In this document: positions 23,901-34,446 of the stretch, one piece after another
How positions within the stretch are numbered: position 1 is the first letter of the stretch
How the letters are laid out: the number at the start of each line of letters is the position of its first letter
Assembly (NCBI RefSeq): GCF_000485595.1
Contig: NW_014577116.1
Location: 390,384-454,383, forward strand
Direction: 5' to 3'
Length of the DNA: 64,000 bases
From: Priapulus caudatus
Lineage: Eukaryota > Priapulida > Priapulimorpha > Priapulimorphida > Priapulidae
Translations under genes and position numbers: made by a program
Notes under the pieces: model-generated
Database searches by the model: none
What the model was told of the DNA's origin: nothing
What the model saw: the letters and a program-made list of their open reading frames with translations, nothing else

Positions 23901-26900
23901 TCATTTACACATTACCAATATTTTATTCTCTTCATATAATGAGTGAAACAATGCGAATGGCCATGTCTGCTGTCACTGCAATACGTACAAAATGTACATG
24001 ATTAGGCCTTTTGCTTTACAGCACTGAGCATCACGTGAGCAGAGCGCATGCAGCACATATGTTTAAATAATATCCGGACAACCAAAACTCTTGAGGGACA
24101 ACCATATGCTACTCTCTTGGCTGTCCTCCGGACAACCCAAAAAAAACCTTAAAATTGAGCACTGCTGTTGGTGACTACTGGTTATTATGAGTCACTAGTC
24201 AAGTCACTTTAGTGGCTAATTATTTATTGCTTGTGAACAATTTTAAGTGAAATAGCAATATAGAAGTTTTAAAGCAAGGATTTCTCATGTTTTTATCAAA
24301 CGTTTTCATAATTTTTTAACCGTTCTGATACTTAACGGTACTCCTTGCATAACACCAAATGCATTTAGTAAGGCTAACGTGTCATATAACACTCGCACAA
24401 CATTCTTTCCACCAATATTTGCACCGATCTGCATTTCAGAGTAGATTGTTTACTTATATGTCAACAAACCTAGCGCGTGATTTTTGCTCTCGTGAGACCG
24501 GAACCCTGTATCTACGCTAGGTCAATTACCTTTGTATACATTTCGAGATAGGTACCAGTGTACAAATATTTGCGTCACGTAACTAGATGCGTTTGTTTCA
24601 TGGGACCGTTTGAACATTCCATTATCGTGATTCTGAAGATGGCTGGCGCACATCTGTTGTTTTATAGCCTATAACAGCAGCAATGCGTAATAATTTTTAT
24701 GCAGAAGGAATCGGTAATATTTACGCTGACAGCTGAGTTTAAATTTGTTTAAATTTATTGTTTGGATTATTTGAGAAATGATTGTTTTAACACGCCATTT
24801 CCTTTTGACATTTCTTTCTGACATTTTCCAGGCAGTTCTAACCACAGAAATTTTGCAGGTCGGCCGAGCAAGTTCTACGGGAGGCTGACAAGATTTTTAC
24901 TGCCTTCCGACACCGACGCTTTGTCCTCCTGAGCAGCACATTCTATGCCTGGCGTGATTATGTGCGTGCCATAAAAACCATGGCATCCGCACCAACACCA
25001 GTCAAGGAAGAGAAGGCGGAACCTGTGGCTCCTTCTGTGGTGCCAAAAAGGAAACACGCGTTTAAGCCTGGAGTGACTGGCTTACGAAATCTTGGGAACA
25101 CATGCTACATGAACAGTATCATACAAGTGCTGGGGTATGCATACTTATTAACATTTTTATAATATTTTTATACTGCTAATTGCCCTAAATTGGGAATCCA
25201 TGTGTAAATTGGAGGGTAAGACATCTAAGCTTGAAATCATTGTCATTGGTCTTAATTTTCATTTTACAAAATTTAGTGCAGTGAATTTTTTTCCAATGTA
25301 GCCATAGGTGTCACGCAGTGTGGTGAAGTTTGAAAAGTTAAATTTGCTTCACCATGCTGAAATTGAACATCTATGTTGCTAAATCCATGCCAATGTCTGA
25401 ATCCATTGCTTACGATATCTTGAAAAGATGGTGAAATGATGCTATTTAATTTTGAGGAAGAGGACTAGGCTTTACAATATTTACTTGCTCGGCATGTCAG
25501 AAATTCTGTCTATGGTTAAAGATCAGTGAATGTGTAAGGTATTGTGTGCATTCATGTGTGTGATACACATAGAGAGAGAACGAGATGCATAGCCAAAGAG
25601 AGATTGAGAGCAAGTGCAAGCAAGTCAGTATTCTTAAAGAATATTGAAAAAATATGGCAGTAATGGCAATACCTGTGAATTCCCCCACTTTTCAGACACA
25701 TAACAGAGTTCAGAGAATATTTCATCAACATGAAGGTTGCTCACTGTAACGCCTATACAAACACGGGCAAGAATAAGAACAAGTGCTATAAGTCTGGAAA
25801 GAACATGACAACAGTGCGAGTCTTTGCGAGGCAGACGACACAAGAAGCAAAGCAGGTGCGTATTATTTTTATGGTAGCTGCAAATTAGTTTCAGTGCCAT
25901 ATTATAATCGTTACAATATAATAATATCATAGAATACAATCATAATATAATCACGGTAAATTCAGGCAGACATCACCATAGTTACTGATTATATGCTTGC
26001 ATTATCGATGATATTATAGGTTGGTATGTTATAGGTGCCTGTTATTATAGTATCTTGAGTAGTGTAATCCTATTCTGTGTGGTTCGATTCTATTTTGGTC
26101 AGTGCTATCTTAATTGTGGAATCTTGTGCAGACAGACATCATCAGGTGTTACTGAACATTCTATATTTGGTGGTATTGCTTCATTAGGATTTGCTTCCAT
26201 TCTATATTGCTCAATGCTATTTTATTTTGTTATACACGACGGTTACGACTGTAGCATGTTGAGCAGAAGGATAAGAGTTGTTGGAGTAAGAAGCAGGATA
26301 ACGGTGGTAAAGTAGGATCAGGCACCAAGTCCAGCACTAAGGGCAAGGGCTGCATACAGGGTGGCCTTAATGGTGGCAGCTGCCCCAGTGCATCTGGTGC
26401 TGGTCTGCAGAAGATGGCAGTGGAGAATAAAGCAGGCAAGACAGACGACACGGTGTAAGTATCGGATCAGCACTTTTTTGTAATGTTACCAACATGCGCT
26501 TATGCATTGAGTACTCATTGAGTACTTGCACCAAAAGCACTACGTTGGCACTACGAGATCGTTTATGATTAGGGAGTGACTATGGGGTGCAATTCTACTA
26601 TTGTGATATTGCGATAATGAAAATAATATTGTGAATACTAATACTATTGGAGTAACTGAAAAACTATTGCAATACTATTGCAGTACTCTTGATATGTTAT
26701 GAAATTGTGTATTATATTGTGTATTGCATCAATCTTCGTTTTGGTTTGCATTACTTACTAGACTGGTACCCTATCGTCCCACTCACACGCTCGTGCATAG
26801 TGAGTGAGCTATTGAAGTGTACCATGCGTAGATGATTGGGAATCAGTATAATGATTATAGATGATATAATGACGAAAGTATCAGTTAGCTGCTAATTTGG

Positions 26901-29900
26901 TCCCTAATAGTCTGTGGCTGTCTGTGTGTTTTGCACCATTTACATGTTTAGTCTGTGTTTTATCCGTTTATTCCAGTTCGTATTGTTAAGGAATGGCATC
27001 CATTCTAGCAGTTACTGGAATGTCCGAATGAAATGCTATAGGAAAGTGGCAATAGATTAGGAATAATTTTGCAACCACGAGAGCATATTGTGGCTGCTGC
27101 TGCCTGTTCTCTACATGTGCGGTGAACAACTGGGCCATGATGTTTTGTTCTCCACACGCAGGGTGAACAACTGGGCTATGATGTTTTGTTCTCCACACGT
27201 AGGGTGAACAACTGGGCTATGATGTTTTGTTCTCCACACGTAGGGTGAACAACTGGGCTATGATGTTTTGTTCTCCACACGTAGCGTGAACAACTGCTAT
27301 GATGTTTACAGGTCACTGGTGTCATGTGAGCTTCACGACCTTTACACGTGTGCTGTGGTCAGCGAAGTGGGCCATCGTAAGCCCACACTCCGCTGCATGC
27401 GCGTGTGGAAGGCAATTCCTTCTTTCAAGGGTTTTCTCAGCAGCAAGATGCCAAGAGTTTTTGTGGTCGTACACAATTACGTGAAGTTGTATTTCTTGTA
27501 CAGCATGTTACACAGTGCAGTGCAGTAAAAGTGCAGGTGCAGAAATTGCAGCGTATACGCAGATTGCTCAGCACAGCAGATTTGACGTGAACATATTTTT
27601 GCAGCACATTCCAGAATCTTTAGTCACAGATGGTAAAGTGGTAAAGTAATATAACAATTAAAAATATGTTTTAGAACATTATTATACATAGGGAGTATAT
27701 CACTAGCTTAATATCTACATACACAAATAAATTTTATCGTTGGACACTGCTCTTGTATTGCAGTGAGTTGGTGGAACGACTGCAGGCTGAGCTCACTACA
27801 TGCTTTCCGCCAGGAAAACGCATTGACACGAAGCTTAAACAGCAAGTGTCACGGCGGTTGGACGTATGTGCCGGTCACATACAACATTACCCCCTGCCAA
27901 AGACCCGCTTAAAAATATATCCAAGGAGAACTAGTCAGTGAGGTGAACTTGGGTATCTGATGTATACCTATTACATACTGCATTACATATCAGTTTATTC
28001 AGTATCTTAAAAGTGCTGATGTACCTGTGTTGGGGTGGGTGTGTGCACATTGGGTGGGTTGTTTGCATATTGGGTGGGTGTGTGCATGGGTGCATACGTA
28101 TACGTACTAGCTAGTTAATCAGATAATAATGAAGAATAACATTTAATATTATTTTTAGTTCTTCTGTTGAGTCACTCACGTTGTGTGAGACACTTGCCAT
28201 ATGCTAAGTATGCTGTTCTAAGCACGTGATGTGTTCAGATTTATTTTATTGCCTCCTTTCTTCCATCTACAGGATTGTATTGCGATACTGACCATGGTGA
28301 TAATCAAACTATTTAGTAACAAACGACTACTATACATGTATACCATCTCATCATTGTAAAAATATAGGAAATGTAGCGTGTAGCATATTAAGGCCAACTC
28401 CTTGATGTTGCGCTGTCACAGGTGTCGTTGCGGTGTCGGTGTGGAGCTGTTGTTCGGTGTTGTTGTTAGGCGGTAGATTTGTTATTGTGGAGTTGGCGTC
28501 GTGAGGGGGAGGTCGTGATTGTATTCGGGCCGTGGTGTGGTCGTGGTGGTGTAGTGTCGGGAAGGTAGGGTTGGTCGGCGGCCGGGTGTGTAAGCGACGG
28601 CGAGGGTGGTGGTTGTGATTTATCGGGGAGTCCGTGGTAGCATGTGGTCACAAGTCTCACACTTACGAGCCCTTTTGGGACCTGTCACTGGAGTTCGAGA
28701 TAAGTACAAACGTTCTGACTCTCACCGAGGGAAGCTTTTCAGAAGACAAGCTGTGACCTTAACAGGTAAGTGAAATGGCATACGAAATCTGTGGCATGGT
28801 GTCAGGTTCAGTAAGGCTGTCAACACATACAGCCCAATCTTATAACTGTTTACAGTACTCGTCTGCAAGACACCTATGTAGTATCAGCAGCATTTTCACG
28901 GGTTTCCATGCTATGTGGCTTCATTAAGACAACCGTGCCTAAGGGTGAAAATGATGGCAATTAATTGTTTGAACAGTTTTTCTCTTTAAATCGTTTTTTC
29001 ACATGCTTAATACTTGTGAAAGATAGGTTTGCCCACTAATTACGTCAGAAATATGGATGGGTAATAAATTTGGCACTAAAATCTGCATTATTTTCCGTGT
29101 ATACCGGTATATAAGCTTGATCCTGCATAGTTTGCATTGTTGGTTTCAGAAATGCTAGCCAAATTTACATGAGAAAGAATCGTTAGAAGGAACGTAATCA
29201 TGCCTGTGATGCAGTGTAAACAGTCGGAGTATATTATTGTTTTTATACCTCATTACTTCTCCTCTCTTGTTTTCTCTCCCTGTTGCTCTCTCGCTTTCTC
29301 CATGGTTGCTCTCTCGCTCTCCATCCCTGTGCTTTTCTCGCTCTCAGATCACTGCTGCTCTCTCGCTCTCTCCCTGTTGGGCTCTCTCGCGTCTCAGTCC
29401 CTGTTGTTCCTCGCTCTCCCTGTGCTTCTCATCGCTCTCCCTGTTGCTCTCTAGCTTCTCTCCGCTGTTGCTGCTCGTCGCTCTCCCTGTTGCTCGTCTC
29501 GCTGCTCCCTGTTGCCTCTCTCGCTCGTCCTGTTGCTCTCTAGCTCTCTCCCTGTTGGTCCTCTCGAGCCTCCCCTGTTGCTGCTCTCGCTATCCTGTTG
29601 CCTCTCATCGCTCTCCTCAGCTGTTGCTCTCTCGCTCTCAGTGTTGGCTCCCCTCTCCCGTCTCTCACTTGTTGCTCTCCCCTCCGCTCCTCCCCGTTCC
29701 CTCCCAGCTCTCCTCCTGTTGCCTCACACACTCAGACCCACCTATCTACCAATGTTGCCTCCTCCGCTCATCCCGCAATGTTGTCTCCTTTTCTTTTAGC
29801 TTAGTGACTCCTCTTGTCCCGCTCTCCGGCACCCTGGCTAACACTCACCTGTTGCTCTCCCTGCGGCTGCCTCCTCCGCTGTTGCCCCTCGGGTCTCTCC

Positions 29901-32900
29901 TCCACTCTCCTCGAGCCTCTCCCCACACCAACCTCGCTCTCCTGTCTTCTCGCTCTCGCCTGTTGCTCTCCAACTGCTCTCTCCTTGGCTCTCCTCGCTC
30001 TCGACCTGTTGCTCTCTCGCTCTCATCCCTGTTGCTCTCTCGGCTCTCTCACTGTTGCTCTCTCGCTCTCCGTTGCTCTCCTCCTCTCGTCATCTGTTCT
30101 CTCTCGCTTCTCCCCTGTTGCTCTCTACGGCTCTCTCCCTGTTGCTCTCTCCTCTCCATGTTGCTCCTCTCGCATCTCTCTGTTGCCTCTCGCTCTCCCT
30201 GTTGCTCTCCGCTCTCTCCCTGTTGCTCTCTCGTGCTCTCCGAACTGTTGCTCTCGCTCTCTCCCCTGTGCTATCTCGCTCTCCACTGTTGCTCTCTCGC
30301 CTCCCTGTTGGCTCTCTCGCTCTCACTGTATGCCTCTGCGTGCTCTCCCTGTTGCTGCTCCGCTCTCATCCCTGTTGCTCTCTTGCTCTCCCTCCCTGTT
30401 GTCTCCGCTCTCTCCCTGTTGCTCTCTGCGCTCATTCTGTTGGCCTCTCGCTCTCACGTTGCTTCCTCTGCTCTCCCTGTGCTCTCCGCTCTCACTGTTG
30501 CTCTTCGCCCACCTGTGCTCTCTCGCTCTCTCCTGTGCTCTCACTCCTCTCCTGTCTCTCTAGCTCTCCCCCTGTTGCTCTCTAGCTCTTGCCAATCTGT
30601 CTTGCCCCACTCCTTTTCCTCCTTACGTTTCCTCTCTCTGACCATCCCTGTCTCATTTGACCCTTCACTTTCCCCAGATGCATCAAAGCAATATAATAGG
30701 TGCACTGTAGTTTACAATGAACTCTTTAAAACTGTATACTGTATACGCTGTATTTTTTGTGGTGGTTTAATTTTCGCGAATTTCGCGGAACAGGGCTCTC
30801 TGACCACGAAAATAAACAACACGCGATTAAATTCATTCCGAATAATACCGGAATAAGTCATAATTCACCGACCGCGAAATTAACCAATCGCGAAATTGTC
30901 CGTCAAGTCTGAATTCGCGAAAATGTCTGTACGCGAAAAATATAGCATATACAGTATTGGGTTACCTGTCTATGAGTGCAGTAGTCGTGAACAATGTCAT
31001 CGTGGTAAGAGCATCTCGATTGACTTGCAGGTCGAAGACGTTCCACCTCTAAGAAGCCTTCACCTCACCTAGCGAGAAAGAGCCTGATGGTTCATCGAAC
31101 CCCCAAGATACTGCGCCTGCATCTGAAGAGATTCAGGTAGAGTGGTGGATCCAGATCCAGATGAAAATATTTACGTATGAAAACTGTGAAAGTTGTGCGA
31201 GGCTGTGCGTGCGTGCGTGTGTGAGTGATGCCTGCGTGCGCATGTTTTCACGTGCAGGAGTTTTTATCGCAATGCTTGGAAATGAAACTGTATGATATTA
31301 TGCTGATATCTAGATATATGGATCATGTCGAAAAAGATGTCTGCACAATTACTCTGTGGTAATTTTTTACGAATACTTTACACTTGAGATAAATGGGTGA
31401 CACACTTGTCACCTTTTCGTTTCACCGTTCAAGTCAATTTCAAAGTAAATATAGTATAAAGTTTCTTGTCGTTCTTTCAAATTTCAAGTTAATTTAGCAT
31501 GCTACTGTGTGTGATACCGCTGTCTTACCATCTCTTCGTCGTACGCGCAGGTGGGCAGGCAGGCTTCACTGAGAGAAATGGGCGAGACACTTTCGCTTCA
31601 CATTGTTAGTTAATTAGCATGCTACTGTATGTGATACCTGTTGTTATGCCGGTTACATGTTTATCGCCTCTTCGTCATACGCGCAGGTGGGCAGGCAGGC
31701 TTCACCGAGAGAAGATCAAGCACACGTGAAGTTTTGAGCACCGGCTGAACGTGTGGCCGTACTGCAACCCGGCGTCGACGGACGAGAGCTACGAGTATGA
31801 GCTGATGGGCGTCATCATGCACCACGGCCGCGGCTTCGGATCCGGTCACTACACCTGCAACTGCTGGAACCCCAACGCCAGTAAGTTTGTTTTCATTATA
31901 ATAAAATTTATAATATAATATATATAATATATATTCATATATATATAGTATAAATATAATTTATAATAATAATATTTTAAAAAATGCAGTAAGATTAATG
32001 TGCCCCGCCCCCCGAACCTGCACCGTGGGTCTTTGTGTCTGTGTAACTCCAGGCCTCAACGTTGAGGGTAACACACTACGACAATATAACTGGCGTGTGA
32101 AAACGAGCAGTCGCACGAGTTTGCGCAGTACCTTGCGTAGTATTGTTGCAGGGTCTTGTGTGAACACAGGCCAGCTACGCAGATTGATATACCCCATTTT
32201 ATGCCCTTAATTCTTTTTCCCGCAACTGGATATCTGTACACATCAGAAATATACTTGTATTTTGAAATAGCCAGTTATACTGCAAGGTGAGTGTATTGAG
32301 AGATGCATTCCCTAGTTCTGTAGTAGATTCTATTTGAGTTAGTTTAACATCTGAATCTTATTAATACTTTGGAATGCCAAGTTGCAGTACAAGAAGAGTA
32401 CACTAGTGGTGAATGTCTCATTTATTCGTGGTTTTACGTTGGGCTACCTCATCACTACTTGGAATGTCGAGTTGCAGAGCAGGAAAAGTTTTATGATTTA
32501 TTTAAGTTAATTTCACTGCAACGTCTGGCTAGAACATTTCCACTCGGTAGGGCGTAGCTAGAGTGCGCGTTGCGAGCGTCAGAGGTCGGTGGTTAATGTT
32601 GGACGCTACGTCTGCTGCGCGGTGTCATGTCAGCGGTCAAAATAAAAGATGTTGAAATGTACTGTTGTGTTATGACAAGCGTGAATGCGTAATTATAGAA
32701 ATTTCTAGGCATATGCTATTATTTATGCACTTACCATCATAATAATATACTGAAATATTATATAAAATGAAATAATATACTAAAATTCTTGGGGAAAGTA
32801 TCCCTTTAACGTTGTTGCTACGTTTCTGCTGCAGACTCGTGGGTGCACTGCAACGATGCGAGGCTGGAGCCATGCTCCGTCGATGAGGTCCTTCAGAGCC

Positions 32901-33190
32901 AGGCCTACATTCTCTTTTACGCACGCGTCCCCACGCCGGTAGTCGCCGCCCCGCCGCCCGCTGCCATCACCGCCGCGGTCGCCGCCCCTCCCCCCGCTGA
33001 CGGGATCGGTGTGCCGCCACCACTGGCGGGGTCGGAGGTTGGGGTCAGCGCGACACTGCGGCCGAACAGCTCCGACGAGGAGGACGACGAGGTGACCTTC
33101 AAGCCGGCGATGCTGAAGCGTGCGCTGAGCGTGGACGGCGCCGCGCCGCCGGACGACGGCGACGTGAAGAAACCACGCACGTCCGTGTGA
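20928..33190 (+). CDS. USP44: Ubiquitin carboxyl-terminal hydrolase of the USP44/USP49 type (exons 1-7 plus first copy of exons 8-14)
   Basis: Cysteine-protease deubiquitinase. Clean 5' exons are 20908(ATG 20928)-21035, 21385-21462, 22412-22452, 23294-23458, 24859-25134, 25696-25855 and 26267-26454. Residues 1-130 form a zf-UBP domain: [57 protein letters not shown]44/49-like helix ([16 protein letters not shown]) and a basic linker follow. The catalytic box [13 protein letters not shown] puts the nucleophile near Cys213. Exons 8-14 carry [65 protein letters not shown], the His box [18 protein letters not shown] and SQAYILFY. About 734 codons result if both copies are combined (human USP44 is 712). 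Exons 8-11 of the first copy are frameshifted. The Pro/Ala-rich C-terminus ends KKPRTSV. USP44 and USP49 are vertebrate paralogues, so the symbol means USP44/49 group. Confidence 0.88.
23511..24164. mobile_element. CAGGG-type DNA transposon, 654 bp, in USP intron 4
   Basis: The left end CAGGGCTCAATTTTAA pairs with inverted CAGTGCTCAATTTTAAG. CTGTTG flanks both sides (23505-23510, 24165-24170). The subterminal word is GGACAACC/GGTTGTCC, repeated at both ends. No convincing ORF remains. Confidence 0.65.
27121..27296 (+). repeat. 40-bp minisatellite at the USP exon 8 acceptor
   Basis: About four and a half units of GGTGAACAACTGGGCTATGA followed by TGTTTTGTTCTCCACACGTA. The last unit runs into CTATGATGTTTACAG, the exon 8 acceptor, so the unit derives from that acceptor's upstream flank. 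The clean sequence ends about here. Confidence 0.8.
27312..33190 (+). CDS. USP44/49 exons 8-14, copy 1 (5' part corrupted)
   Basis: Exon positions: 8 at 27312-27465, 9 at 27764-27942, 10 at 28422-28765, 11 at 29150-29222, 12 at 31031-31136, 13 at 31687-31880, 14 at 32835-33190. Against copy 2, exons 8-11 differ almost only by one-base insertions and deletions. Exon 10 is split by about 205 bp of G/T-rich sequence. Exon 12 is open but garbled in its middle. Exon 13 keeps frame overall but contains a TGA about 40 bases after its start, where copy 2 reads AACGGAAACTACGTG. From about 31740 the sequence is clean. The rest of exon 13 encodes NVWPYCNP and [12 protein letters not shown]; exon 14 encodes [28 protein letters not shown] and a Pro/Ala/Asp-rich tail ending at TGA 33188-33190. 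Confidence 0.8.
29270..30600 (+). repeat. Pyrimidine-rich minisatellite in USP intron 11, copy 1
   Basis: Units of about 20 bp, CTCTCGCTCTCCCTGTTGCT, run for about 1.3 kb with irregular single-base indels. The long open frames across it are artefacts of stop-poor repeat sequence. Confidence 0.9.
31536..31690 (+). repeat. Decoy partial exon 13 upstream of the real one
   Basis: CATCTCTTCGTCGTACGCGC, AG, then GTGGGCAGGCAGGCTTCACT and GAGAGAA at 31536-31588 repeat the acceptor and first 31 bases of exon 13 (31687). The two are about 130 bp apart, and AGCATGCTACTGT repeats with them. The same pair occurs in copy 2 at about 38320-38372 and 38477. The decoy has no matching donor in frame. Confidence 0.75.
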
Positions 33191-34425
33191 GCGCTGACCG
33201 GGGGCACCACGCACGTCCGTGTGAGCGTTGACCGGTGGCACCACGCACGTCCGTGTGAGCGTTGACCGGTGGCACCACGCACGTCCGTGTGAGCGTTGAC
33301 CGGTGGCACCACGCACGTCCGTGTGAGCGCTGATCGGTGCTATGCACGTCTGTGTGAGCGCTGACCGGTGTCGTGCACGTCTGTGTGAGCGCTGATCGGT
33401 GGTGCCACACGTCTGTGTGAGCGCTGACCTGTGGCACCACACACGTCCTTGCGAGCACTGACCTGTGGCACCACGCACGTCTGTGCAAGCGCTGACCGAT
33501 GGCACCATGCACGTCCGTGTGAGCGCTGACCTGTGGCACCACGCACGTCCGTGTGAGCGCTGACCGGCACCACGCACGTCCGTGTGAGCGCTGACCGGCA
33601 CCACGCACGTCCGTGTGAGCGCTGACCTGTGGCACCACACACGTCCGTGTGAGCGCTGACCGGTGCCACCACACACGTCCGTGTGAGCACTGACCTGTGG
33701 CACCACACACGTCCGTGCGAGCGCTGACCGGTGGCACCACGCACGTCCGTGTGAGCGCTGACCTGTGGCACCACGCACGTCCGTGTGAGCGCTGACCGGT
33801 GGCACCACGCACGTCCGTGTGAGCGCTGACCTGTGGCACCACGCGCGTCCGTGTGAGCGCTGACCTGTGGCACCACGCACGTCCGTGTGAGCGCTGACCT
33901 ATGGCACCACACACGTCCGTGTGAGCGCTGACTGGTGGCACCACGCACGTCTGTGTGAGCGCTGATCGGTGGCACCACGCACGTCCGTGTGAGCGCTGAC
34001 CTGTGGCACCACACACGTCCGTGCGAGCACTGACCTGTGGCACCACGCACGTCCGTGTGAGCGCTGACCGGTGCCACGCACGTCTGTGTGAGCGCTGACC
34101 GGTGCCACGCACGTCTGTGTGAGCGCTGACCTGTGGCACCACGCACGTCCGTGTGAGCACTAACCTATGGCACCACGCACGTCCGTGCGAGCGCTGATCG
34201 GTGGCACCACACACGTCCGTGTGAGCATTGACCGGTGTCACCACGCACGTCCGTGTGAGCGTTGACCGGTGGCACCACGCGCGTCCGTGTGAGCATTGAC
34301 CGGTGGCACCACGCACGTCCGTGCGAGCGCTGACCTGTGGCACCACGCACGTCCGTGTGAGCGTTGACCGGTGGCACCACGCACGTCCGTGTGAGCGCTG
34401 ACCTGCACCACGCACGTCTAGAACA
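33165..34425 (+). repeat. C-terminus-derived minisatellite after the USP stop codon
   Basis: About 36 units of roughly 34 bp, CACCACGCACGTCCGTGTGA then GCGCTGACCGGTGG with GGTGG/TGTGG variants. The first unit is the end of the CDS itself (CCACGCACGTCCGTGTGA encodes PRTSV-stop). Each unit therefore carries a copy of the stop codon. The minus strand has no stops in some frames, giving meaningless ORFs of up to 472 codons. The array ends abruptly at CACGTCTAGAACAACTGG, where copy 2 begins. Confidence 0.9.
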
Positions 34426-34446
34426 ACTGGGCTATGATGTTTACAG

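Larger units (their letters stand above)
27295..31740. other. Indel-rich (probably unpolished) sequence patch 1
   Basis: Against 34432-38560, differences are dominated by single-base insertions and deletions spread evenly over exons, introns and repeats. Examples: TCACTGTGTCATGAGC becomes TCACTGGTGTCATGTGAGC; CAAGATGCTCAAGAG becomes CAAGATGCCAAGAG. This is the error profile of raw long reads, not of evolution. Confidence 0.75.

Noticed and set aside
29237-30856. 539-codon plus-strand ORF (and the 431-codon ORF at 36039-37334)
   Set aside because: They are read-throughs of the pyrimidine-rich intron 11 minisatellite in indel-rich sequence.
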